Below are positions 1-10,270 of a DNA stretch of 64,000 nt, piece after piece. The notes below the pieces were generated by a model. It was not told where the DNA came from and did no database searches. It saw nothing but the letters and a program-made list of their open reading frames with translations. Position numbers and translations under genes: made by a program. Numbering within the stretch: position 1 is the stretch's first letter; every line of letters begins with the position of its first letter. The stretch comes from Amphirosellinia nigrospora (lineage: Eukaryota; Ascomycota; Sordariomycetes; Xylariales; Xylariaceae). The stretch is from the NCBI GenBank assembly GCA_004123355.1, contig SCHM01000003.1, positions 7,583,058-7,647,057 on the forward strand, written 5' to 3'.

Positions 1-429
1 GAGATTACCGAAAACGGTAAAATCCGGGTGGTCTAAATTCTCCGATTGGATGTCTCCAGCTTCGTCCGCTGTCTCAAAAAATCGGTAACCCATAATCCTG
101 GACCGGTAGGTATACTTCTCCTCCGAGGCATGATGAGAGATCCTTTAGAGCGTTATGCAATAGACGTGTAGAGATGAGCAGAGATGGATGTCACTTCCAA
201 GGCTAGTGTTGCTAGGGATAGGATATTTAGGAGTCTATTCCAATAGCTATATCTCAAGCTGAACAGAGATAGCCATACCCTCTCCGGCTCATACAATTTG
301 AATGCACTTAGTGAAAGTAAGATTTAGCTTCATAGGGTATATAAGTAAGAAATAAAAGAGAATCCTGAGCGTTGGCATGTATCAGAACAACGGTGCACGA
401 TTGATGTCTATGTCTGTCTGCTAAAATCA
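1..429. other. Left-edge spacer, upstream of the P450 gene
   Basis: No coding signal is seen here. The part nearest the P450 start is AT-rich and holds a TATA-like element. It is probably the P450 promoter and leader, cut by the window edge. Confidence 0.5.
338..345 (+). promoter_or_regulatory. TATA-like box of the P450 gene
   Basis: TATATAAG lies about 85 bases before the ATG at 430, a plausible distance for a fungal TATA element with a short leader. It is a sequence match only. Confidence 0.35.
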
Positions 430-2338
430 ATGACAATGGTCCTCTTCTCTTCAACAACATTTTGGACGTTAGCTGTCTTGTTAATTCTTTATGTTGCTGT
501 AGGGCTAGTTCGTAACACCTTCAAGGCCATCACCACCGGGCTACCGTATACATTCACGTTGATACACGAACTCCAGGCCTGGGCCTATGTCACTGATCCC
601 ATCCTGCGACGTCTTTGCCGGAAACGGCTTCTAAGAGGGCAAGGTTGGCCACGATGGGTTCGTTTCATGGTCAAGGATTGGCATTACGAAGATAAGTACC
701 GGGCTCACGATGAGTTCGGCTCCATCTTTCTAGTTGTTTCGCCAGCGGGAATCGTGTGTTATGTAGCGGATGCCAACGCGGCCTTCCATATCCTCACCCG
801 CCGAAAGGCTTTCATTAAGCCACCTGATAAAATGAGTTAGTCTTTCTTTTCCATGCTGAGTATTGTTAAGTCGCTGAGGATTATATACAGAGATGCTTGA
901 GCCTTTTGGTCCCAATATAGGGTCGTCGGAAGGAGACCTCTGGAAATCACACTCTCGCATCGCGACGCCATCATTTAACGAGTCTACTCTACTCTCAGTC
1001 TGGGTTGAAAGTCAGCGACAAGCCCATCGACTGAAGATGACATGGTCGAGGAACAATAATACGGCATTCGAGAAGGAGATATACACAGCGACAATGAAAA
1101 CCATGGGGGCCGTAAGTTTTGGGTTCCATGGGCACTCTGCCAATCCTGAGACGATCGGATCTGAAAAGACATCCGGGCACACGCTGTCCCTTCTTGGGGC
1201 TCTCAATGGAGTTGTAATGCATCTGCCGCATATCCTGCTTGTCCCAAAACTAGTTTTACGCTATTCTCCATGGAAAGCTGCATATACGGCGTACACCGAG
1301 ATGGACAAGTACATGGACGATCTATTAAGTCGGGCAAATCGAGACATCGATTGTGGTATAGAACTACCTCGCGGAAAAGGTAGTCTTCTTGAAGCTCTCC
1401 TCAGACACAGCCGGCAAAGTGCCAAGCTCAGTAGCGAGAAATTATCGGTCAAGTTCAGTTTGACCGACCAAGAGATCAAGGGCAATCTGTTTATCTTCCT
1501 TCTGGCCGGTGCGCGTCTCATCATCCCGTGTTCATGTCCTGTTCTCTTCACTTATACGCGTCTAAGGTTACGATACGACGGCAAACACCATCATTTACGC
1601 ATGCATTATCCTGTCATTATATCCGGACATCCAGGATAGGGTATTGAGCGAGGTAGAACAGTATCACAAGCATTCGCATAAAACTGACGCTTCGGGTGAA
1701 TCGATCCCTCAGCAGCTCGCAAAGTTCCCTTATCTTCTAGCCTTGATGGTAGGATTCCCTTGGACGGTGCCCTCGATGAGTGACAGAGTCTGGCTTACCT
1801 GATTTCTCTAGTACGAAATTCTCAGGGTCTTTCCCGTCATAAGACCAATCGCCCGACAGACGACGTCGGCCCAGCAGCTACTGATGGGAGCACATCAGGT
1901 GGTTCTCCCGGGAGGAACGGATGTGATTGTCAACAACACAGCGCTACATTTCGCCGAGTCGAACTGGCGCTCTGCCGAGATGATCGACCCAGAAGATGGC
2001 TCGTACAAAATCCCAACGCGTTCGATCCCTCGATTCCGGCGACAGAGGAACAGGAGGTCGAGATGCGTCGAAACACGGCGAAGATGCCGGAGCCCCTCAA
2101 GGGTACGTTCATGACGTTTGGAGAAGGGCCGAGGGCATGTTTGGGACGGAATTTCGCCAAAGTCGAATTCGTCGCCTTCTTTTCTGAGCTGTTGCACGAT
2201 AGTAGACTTGTGCTGGGTGGGACGGCGACAGCTGAAGAGGTAGAGCGGGAATTGAGATTTGTGAGTGGTGGTTCGCCCGTCACCTTGATTCCACCATGCA
2301 CTGTGGATATCAGACTCGTGCCCAAGGAGGAATCATGA
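430..2338 (+). CDS. Cytochrome P450 monooxygenase (one apparent frame break)
   Basis: Haem-thiolate monooxygenase of the microsomal type. Four exons fit: 430-835, 891-1508, 1567-1748 and 1812-2338, with introns of 55, 58 and 63 bp and good GT/AG ends; the total is about 576 codons, slightly long for the family. Visible landmarks in order are an N-terminal membrane anchor (about residues 11-28, LAVLLILYVAVGLV), the FGPN..S.EG..WK.H segment typical of fungal P450s, the I-helix oxygen-binding motif AGYDTTANT created by the splice at 1509-1566, the K-helix ExxR in YEILR at the start of exon 4, and the haem ligand loop FGEGPRACLG (cysteine codon 2138-2140). The coding frame shifts once, near 1994, inside the PERW segment: DPE is in one frame and RWL in the next, as if one A were missing. 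All catalytic landmarks are otherwise present, so I read the gene as probably functional with a sequence error; a recent pseudogene is the alternative. The substrate cannot be told from sequence. Confidence 0.88.
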
Positions 2339-2830
2339 GGTGATTAGGGAAAGAAGGAGATTTGGAAATATCCTGTCAATATGTTGTCGGACACAAGGTG
2401 GTGGTAGTGGTGGTAGTAGTGGTGGTGGGTTGCTGCTCCTAGCAAGCATGTATATCTGGGCGGGTACAGTGTAAAATACAGTGTTTACCCTATGTATACT
2501 GTGGTACCACCTGCCCCTCAACGCGCTTTGGGAGGACGCGTGAAGTCAATGACCACTTAAAGCTAAGCACCTGGGGCGTGTAGTCTAACAGTGCCCCTGC
2601 ACTACCTAAAGTACCTAGCGGTTAGTACTGATTCAAAGTGACCTACCTCTAAGTACCATCACCTGCCAACCTACTACTTAGCAACCTTGAAATTATATAT
2701 ATACCAGTATCTTCAATCAACATTCATGAATACTGAACTGGGTTACATAGAGTATTGTTTGAACGCCCTTTTTCCTACCGTCCAGCTTGTATAGATCCAA
2801 TATACATGGAGCATCTTTCTGTCTTTTCAT
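2339..2830. other. Spacer between P450 and SLD3
   Basis: Non-coding spacer between two genes on the same strand. It contains an imperfect GGT/AGT triplet tract at about 2397-2430 and otherwise ordinary AT-balanced sequence. It must hold the 3' end of the P450 transcript and the SLD3 promoter. Confidence 0.4.
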
Positions 2831-5800
2831 ATGTCTACGAGAGTGCAGCGTTCAGACGCGTTGCGTCCTCTCTCCCGCACCGACACTCCCTTTGACCAGA
2901 ATGGCCATGATGCATCCGAACCCGGGAGCTCGCAGGCCATGCAAGAGCTCCTTCGACCCTTGATCGTTATCAAGGTGAGCCAATCGGCATCAATTGCCCG
3001 TCGTGGTGCCGCGTGACGCCTGCTAATGAATTAACCCGCCAGCCACATCCGCCCAAGCTCACCATCAAACCTCGAAGCCTCCAACCGCTGATGCTCCTCA
3101 CGCGCCAACACCTTCGCCTGTCTTTCTTAGACCTCTCTTCGCCCTATGGAAGTTTCGAGTCGTCGGCCGCTTTCGAGGCCAACATCCGCATCCTGGATCT
3201 CGAAAGCCGCATGGGCAACCGCCCTGTCGTCTTGATAGCCCGCCTGGAAAGCAACCGATCTATTTACGCCATCGAACGACAAGGCAATTCCTTATACACC
3301 TTATGCCACTTGGGTTCATGGGTTGATCTCGAACAGCTTTGCAGCCTGGCTATTGTCTCGTGCCCGGCTTTGATACGCAAGCAACCCGTAATACCTCTCC
3401 CGCCAACCACAAAGGTGCCCTTGACAACACCCCAAATATCCCACACGAACAAGAAGAGACAACTCGCTATCGAAGCCATCCAATCCCTCGTTAGGAAGCC
3501 GGCGAGATCCCAGTCTATTTCAGCTCTGTCGCAAACTGGAGAGGTCTCGCGGCCACCCACCCCGTTGCAGGGAGGCAATGTGCGCGGCGAAGGGGGCGGA
3601 GCAGTCTCCAAGATACATCCGCCCCCGACATTTCCGCTGCCGGGTTAGATGTCGAGTCCCAAGTGGGACCAGTACAAGATGAGAATGAGGCCCTCGCTAT
3701 GCCCAGTGCCGAAGGCATATTCGAAAATATTCGAAATCACTATTTTGAAGCGTTATACCACTCGATGGTAAGTATACATTGAGCCATGCTACACCTTTTT
3801 GCTGCTAACGTAATGAAGGGGTCTCTAGCATACTTCGCTAAAGCCCGTTATCTCGGGCACGTGCTGCTTTTCATCTTGATTGTGATTCTACACTGGAGAT
3901 GAGCGATCTAGTAGAGTTTTTGAAAAGCTTGGTTTTAACTACCGTTCAAATTGACAAGAAATATCGCGACACAATCCCGAAAATACAGTTGGCCATGAAG
4001 ACTGCTATCGAAGAGTCTGATGCCGAACAAGGGCAAGGAAAAAGTAAACCGAGAAAACGGAAGACCAAGAAGATGAAAATTGGCAAAGACGGGTTGTATC
4101 CTACTGAAATTGATCATATCCGAAAATGGTGGGCTGTCCACAAACCCCACGTGAACAACCACCAAGAATCGACCACAAAGTCAACCGAACAACAGGATAT
4201 CAAACTACAAGTATCCTTGCTACGATCCCGAGAAACACAGTTGCAGATGATCATTATTTTGGAGATTCTCTCCCTAGAGCCGCTGGTATCCCGCGAAGAT
4301 GCGAACGATTCACAGCTTCCGGGCGTACCTCTCGTTGAAGGGTCTCTTAGCCCACCCAAAACAATGCCCATCAAGAAACGAACGAAGCATAACCTCCCTT
4401 TTCTTCTCGACGTGCACGCAGATCGCTTATGTATCTGGCAATCTACGGCTTTCGATGAATTCAACGCGATAAATGAGTCCCAAGCCCGCCCTAAATTAGA
4501 GTCACAAATATCCTCCAAGTCTACATCAGACTTTTTAAAAGATTTCTGCGTTGATATCATCGTACCATTGTAAGTAAAGCTGAAAACTCTATATAATTAC
4601 GGACCATTAACACAGTCCCCAAAGCTTCTCTGCGAGGCTCCCCGAGCACTGCGACTCAATTAACAGGAAGCTTGGTGGCCCTGTGATGCTGGCTTCTCCA
4701 AAATCAAATCGGAAGAAAACAGAAACGAGTCCCCAAGCCAAGGCGAAACCCGGCGCAGCGGCAAAACGGCCGGCACGTTCAAATTCTAGCCGGACTCTTG
4801 AGAAGTTTCTCTCTAAAGAGACGGAGGAACATCGTCGAAGCATATCCCGTGGTCCGGGTGGCGTTATCGCATTAATGCGATCTGCAAGTACGCCTACTGT
4901 ACCTCTATTGAAGCGAGAAGCAAGCGAGCCGCTGTCCGTGGGGAGTATACCGACAGCAGACGGCAACACATCTCGTGAGAAACATTCGTCTGCCACCGGC
5001 CTGGTGTCTGCTAAACACAGAGCCGAGTCAAGAAAGAAGAGAGACGCGTTCGTAAAGGCGGAGCTACAAACTGCTATTTCCACACTCAGACGGCCTAACA
5101 GAGAGGTCGTCGGGAAAGCCATGGCTGAAGCAGATGAGAGGCGAGCCGTCACAAGCTTGTCCCAGCTTCGTAGTAAGTCGAGTGACCTCGTAGAACAATG
5201 CGCCAGCTGATCAGTACTTTAGAATCCAGGAAGCCGACACAGCACAACCGATTTCAAAATGTTGTCAAAGCCACACCAGTTGGATCCCGATTTCACGATG
5301 TTCTGGCTAAGGGGAATGACTCTCAACCTGCTTTGCTGCAACGGTTTCACACAATAGCAGAGGAACAAGCTCCGCCAACCTCGTCGATCGTTCCATCATC
5401 AGCACCCAAGAAGCGGAACCGAGAGGCAGCTTTCGGAAGTGAACTAGCAGCGCCACGAACACTCGCCCCGTCCAGAACCGACCAAATCATGGCAACGCCC
5501 GCAAAATCGACAAATTTGAATCACAACTTCCTCTCAGCCCCTCAACCCGATGAAGGCGTCGTGTTAGCATCATCGCCCATCATGTCCCGAAAGATAGCCC
5601 AGCCGAGCTTTGTAACTAAAACTAGGCCTGCTACATTAGGGCATCGAGATAGTGGTATCGAAATACCCCCATCGCCAGGGGGGCTCAGTGTCCTAGCCGA
5701 GACGCCTATCAAGCTCCGACAAAACAACTCGATGCACAACTACATAACTGTAACCCAATTAAGAAGAGATTATTAGCAAACAGCGATGATATACCTATCG

Positions 5801-5906
5801 CTGGAGCCGAAACAAACGATGTGGGACACAACAACGAAAACACCCCCAAGAGAAAATTGACCATTTTTGAGCGATTAGATGGGATGATTACGACGAATTA
5901 GCATGA
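2831..5906 (+). CDS. SLD3: DNA replication regulator Sld3 (several apparent frame breaks)
   Basis: Sld3 (treslin-related) brings Cdc45 to the Mcm2-7 helicase at origins after CDK phosphorylation, in the nucleus. I recognise the fungal Sld3 conserved blocks: LTIKPRSLQPLMLL and FEANIRILDLESRMGNRPV near the N-terminus, then SLAYFAK / PLSRARAAFHLD, FLKSLVLTTVQIDKKYRDTI, RETQLQMIIILEILSLEP, FSARLPEHCDSINRKLGG, and the acidic C-terminal end WDDYDELA. Exons by splice signals are 2831-2974, 3043-3767, 3819-4569, 4616-5173 and 5223-5906, with introns of 45-68 bp. The frame changes without an intron at about 3540-3650, at 3843 (AAAGGCCCG expected, one G short), at about 5740 and at about 5885 (LGWDD split, one G short). 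The middle is basic and low complexity, as expected for this rapidly evolving protein. It is convergent with DIS3. The family call rests on recalled motifs, not on a search. Confidence 0.78.
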
Positions 5907-6694
5907 TGGATCTCATAATGAAGGACGAAGCGGAAAGAGAAGAATACTGGGATCATCACGAAAATAGCATAGGTATTGACATGCATAAACTATATGAATC
6001 ACGAAGGGCTACGAAGCGAGAATTTGGGGCTGCGCGTACCTGACATCACGTCGCTAGCAAGCAAGCATTGCATGGTATTGCGGAGTTTGGGTCCTCGAGT
6101 ATTGGGCGTTTTATAAACACGGATACATAAAGTACATTGCATACATCCCCTCGTATATAGGTAGCAGAATTTCTCGCATCATCGTCGTCATAATAGACGT
6201 GGGGGTTGGTAGTCAGAGCTTTGATGAAGCGTTGTATGTGTGTGTATGCTTAGAAATGTATGTACTAGCTTGCCGAGTATGGCTTGATATTGCCCCCTAT
6301 ATAATGTGCTAATTGATCACTTTGTAAAATGAAAATGAGAAAGCATTCGTTCACTTGTTATTTATCATGGTTGTGGTATATATGCTTTTTCTGTTGGCTC
6401 TTCCTGTCTACTTCAATGAGGAGGATGTATAAGTCCACATCGTTCCCGATGTTTTTGCCTAGTTAAGAGATTGCTATGTGATTCTTTCATTTCATCTACC
6501 CTGATCTGATGTACGGTGTTACTTTAAAAACCTCGCATCTTCCAGCACAGAGACCGTTCTATCTCTCATATCGAATCTATCATATGACCGCATGACGACC
6601 GTAAACAACCATCAACCAACTCTTCATCCATTATAAGTAACCCACCACGATGCACTACCTCACCGACTCGACGCCCATCCAGTTATCTAGGAAC
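5907..6694. other. Convergent intergenic region SLD3 / DIS3
   Basis: Spacer of 788 bases between two genes that read towards each other, so it should hold both 3' UTRs and polyadenylation signals. It is AT-rich and no open frame of interest was found. Confidence 0.5.
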
Positions 6695-9600
6695 CTACTC
6701 AGCATGCACAAGCTCCATCTTGGCGCCGCGCTTCCCCGTGGCCTCGTCCTTGACATCACGGATCCGCACACGGACCTTCTGGAACAATTCCACGGATCCC
6801 TCGTAGCTGCCACTAAACTTCAACACGTAATTCTCGGCGTCAAAGACGCTCTCGGGTTCCGGTTCCGCGAGGTCGCGGAGGCGGATGAGGCCTTCGATGC
6901 CGAACCGCGGGACGAGCACGACGAAACCGTTGCTGAAGATGCGCATGACGAAGGCGTCTTCCTCGGCGACGCGGCCTTTGAGGGACTGCCCGACGTAGTA
7001 CGCGACGCTAGCGCGGCCGGCGAGCTGCGCGTTGCGGTGGCGGACGTTGATGTTCTTGCAGACGGCCTCGAGGCGGCCGCGCGCACGCACGGCGGGGTGC
7101 ATGGCCTCGTAGCCGATGGCGGCGGCGAGCTGGCGGTGCGCGACCAGGTCGGCGTACCGGCGGATGGGGCTCGTGAAGTGCGTGTAGATCTCCGAGGCGA
7201 GGCCGTAGTGGCGGAACTCGGGGAACGACTGCGTGCCGGCGCAGAAGTACTCGGCGCTCATCATGCAGCGCGTGGCCATGATGCGGACGAGCGTGTTGAA
7301 GAAGGGCTCGCCTTCGGCGACGCACGTGTCGAGGGAGTCGGCGAGGGCTTTTGACGAGTCGAAGCGCAGCTCCATCCCCCGCTTCACTTTGAGCTGGTTG
7401 GCGAGCTCGTCGAAGTTGGTCTTGGGTGGCGCCCCGTGCCGCCGCAGGATCGCCGTCTGAGGAAAGGCTTCATAGATCTTGCGCGCTACGCTGATGTTGG
7501 CGAGGAGCATGAACTCTTCGACGAGCGAGTTGGTGTCGAGCAGCTCCTTCGTCTTCACATCGATCGGGTCCGACGTCTCGGACTCCATCTGCACCTTCAC
7601 CTCAGGCGACGAGAGACTTAGCGCACCCGCATCCATGCGCTTCTGCTTCAGCTTTTTGGAGAGCATGAGCAGCGTCCGCATCCCATTTGTGAGGTCATCC
7701 TGCTGCGACGCATCGTCAATGCGCAGCTGAGCTTGTTCGTAGCTGAACGCTTCACGGGACTTGATGACGGATTTGGTGAACCGCACATCCACGATGTCAG
7801 CAGAGGGACTTAGCTCCCACAGGACAGAGAAGGCGTAACGCTCTACGTAAGGTTTTAGAGAGCACAGGTCGGTACCTAGGAGCATCGGAAGCATATCAAT
7901 GCGCTTATCGACTAGGTAAACGGTTGTGCCTCGTATACTGGCTTCCGTGTCCATGGCATTGGCTGGCTTGACGAAATGCGACACATCGGCAATGTGCACA
8001 CCGACCTCGTAATTTCCGTTCGGTAACGGTTTCGCATGCAGAGCATCATCGATGTCTTGGCAGCCGATAGGGTCAATACTGCAAATCAGAAGCCCCCTTA
8101 GATCTTCCCGATCTTTCCAACCCGGATCGTCTGTGCTCGTGGGGACTTTCCAATCGTGACCCTCCTTAGGTAAACAATCCAAAACAGTCTTAGGGAATGG
8201 TCGGTACTGTACATCATACTCGAGTAACAGGGCTTCGGTTTCTGCGGCCTTGGTCTCCAATTCGCCCAGCGATCGGACGAAATGACCAACAGGGTTTCTG
8301 GATTCGCGGTCCAGGAATCGATGGTGACCAAAATTCGCTTTCCGAGAAGTTCGCCAGCCTGCCGTGTCCGTATCCGGATCTTCGGGATTTTTGTCCATCG
8401 GGATCAGGAACACACTTTCCTGCTTCTTGCCTTGTGCTGTTTGGCTGACCGAAGACGGATCCACATGGCCAACATACTGACGCCAATTCCGTTTAATGAC
8501 CGATTGACCTTGGCAGTCGGCTGCGGCCTACCTCCGTGGTTTGGCCTTGCTCTTCTTCACTTCTTCCTGCAACCGCCTCTCTTTCTGCGTAACGACATCC
8601 CTGCATTCTCATCATTGTCGGCGTTCTCGTTCTTTGTAATTGCCTCTTCTTCAATGATCTTAGTAGAGGTCTTTCCACTGGTCTTGCTGGTAACACTTCG
8701 ACCACAACCACATCTCCATCTACAGAGCGGTTGATTTATCTCTGCCAAGTACGAGGAGAGGTTTCGGAAAAGCAGGCACTTTGATTGAGCCTTCGAGATA
8801 GTTGTATGGAGATACGTTGAATATACCCTGATGTAACATGCCGCTCTTCACCCCGTCATCATCTTAGACAAGCTGAAGTATTCTGGGTAGAAAAATTCAG
8901 TCTTCTTCTCCTTGGAGGCGACACGTTCCTGTGACTCGGCAATCATGTCTAGTAATCTTTCGGCATCCTTTAAGCCTGAGACGTAGTCGCGCAACCTAAT
9001 ACCAGGGACATCTTCCTGTTTTGCTTTTTCCAGATTACCTCTATCGTCAGATAACATGACTGTGACAGGTATGTTTTTAGACTTTGTTTGGCCTAAGTGG
9101 TCGTTGTACCACTTGACTGCACGCCGGACCGCGCGGTCGTTACGGTCATTGATGCTCTCATCCTGTTCGCGATTTACGTATGTCTCTAATCGAAACTCGT
9201 TGAAAAGACATAAAATCGCTTTTCTTGGCTCTTAGTTAAGCCAATAAGCCGGTTGTACAATGGCAAGGATCTGTTGCGCAGTTCCTCGAGAACAGTTTGT
9301 AGAATGATAACGTCAAAGAAAGCAGACCCTTGCTCAAACAGGTCCATGGCATTCAACAAGGCATTCGTATCTGGGACGAGATAATGCCCTTGCGGATATA
9401 CCTTGGTGCCTGCTGTCTGTGAGCACAAAAGGGCTCACTATGATGGGAGTCAGTCATGGTAAGCTTCTTAGCAATGGGGATAAATGAGATCAGAGGAGCT
9501 CACCGATGCCAGCAGCACTCCTGGGGCCGAAGCAAGGCATGCTGAGCAGAGCCGCGAAGAACACGGTATATCTTGCCGTAAGTAAACCTCACGGACGATT

Positions 9601-9698
9601 TTCTGGACCTTGCCACTCTTGGTTGATCTCACATATACCTTGCTAGAGAGGTTCGACGCAAATGGGTCCGTGTTGACGGATCTCTTGAGACTCGTCAT
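6695..9698 (-). CDS. DIS3: Exosome 3'-5' exonuclease/endonuclease Dis3 (Rrp44), many apparent frame breaks
   Basis: Catalytic subunit of the RNA exosome, an RNase II family enzyme that degrades and trims RNA in nucleus and cytoplasm. From the N-terminus: the CR3 cysteines ([11 protein letters not shown]), a PIN endonuclease domain ([30 protein letters not shown] supply the acidic residues), cold-shock-like segments, the RNB domain with the metal-binding aspartates in [14 protein letters not shown] and the [13 protein letters not shown] block, then an S1-type C-terminus ending KMELVHAE. Usual family length, about 970 residues. One intron fits at 9438-9503. The RNB/S1 half from about 8300 down is clean for 1.6 kb, but the N-terminal half is broken into frames at least eight times, each explained by a missing base in a short run: TTTT near 9213, GGGG near 8860, AAA near 8740, and a two-base plus one-base pair at about 8398 and 8313 that cancel. 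An essential gene with all catalytic residues kept makes sequence error more likely than decay. Confidence 0.93.
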
Positions 9699-10213
9699 CG
9701 CACTCGTTCGGTCTTTAATGAATAAGATATCGTCTCTTTGTATTCGGATTTAGTCCGTGTTTGAGAGATAGATAGAGAGTTAGATGATGCGCTGGGCTGA
9801 TGATGTTCTGACGTGCTGGTTGTAGTGAGTTGTGATACCTAGTAACCTATTTTCATTCCATGAGAGATCAAAAAATGATAGCGGTAAATTGGGCAAATCA
9901 GCAGCAGCTACAGCGCGCCTGTCTGGCGTCTGACGGTCGCCTGTTTGGGCTTGCCGCTTATCGTTATCGACCCCGCCATTAGCTCATCAAGCATGCAGCA
10001 GCAGCCGTCAACGGCCCGCAAGGGTCTATGCACAGGTGCGGCCAACCTTGGAAGTCAATTAAACATTTAAACTGGGTTTAGGGACAAAACGATTGGAAGC
10101 CACTTCACCGGATCACGACGCTGTCGTTGCTGGCTTCGAAAAAAATCTCCGCGAACCCGGATTGGCGAAACGCATGAATGACAGGCTAATTACATACACA
10201 TACATACATAGCA

Positions 10214-10270
10214 CATACATTATACATTATACATTATACATTATACATTATACATTATACATTATACATT
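10214..10270 (+). repeat. Heptanucleotide tandem array (TATACAT)n
   Basis: Seven perfect copies of TATACAT run from 10221 to 10269, preceded by a one-base variant copy and by CATA-type repeats from about 10195. This is a minisatellite in non-coding DNA, probably polymorphic between strains. Confidence 0.9.

Noticed and set aside
6650-7354. 234-codon plus-strand open frame opposite DIS3
   Set aside because: It is antisense to the well-conserved RNB/S1 part of DIS3. Its Ala/Glu/Val-rich composition is what the complement of GC-rich codons produces. No family is recognisable.
9425-9503. Alternative DIS3 intron ending at the CACAG near 9417-9421
   Set aside because: It keeps the frame but loses the SPFVLTD block expected before AGTK. 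The intron 9438-9503 plus two base losses matches the family better.
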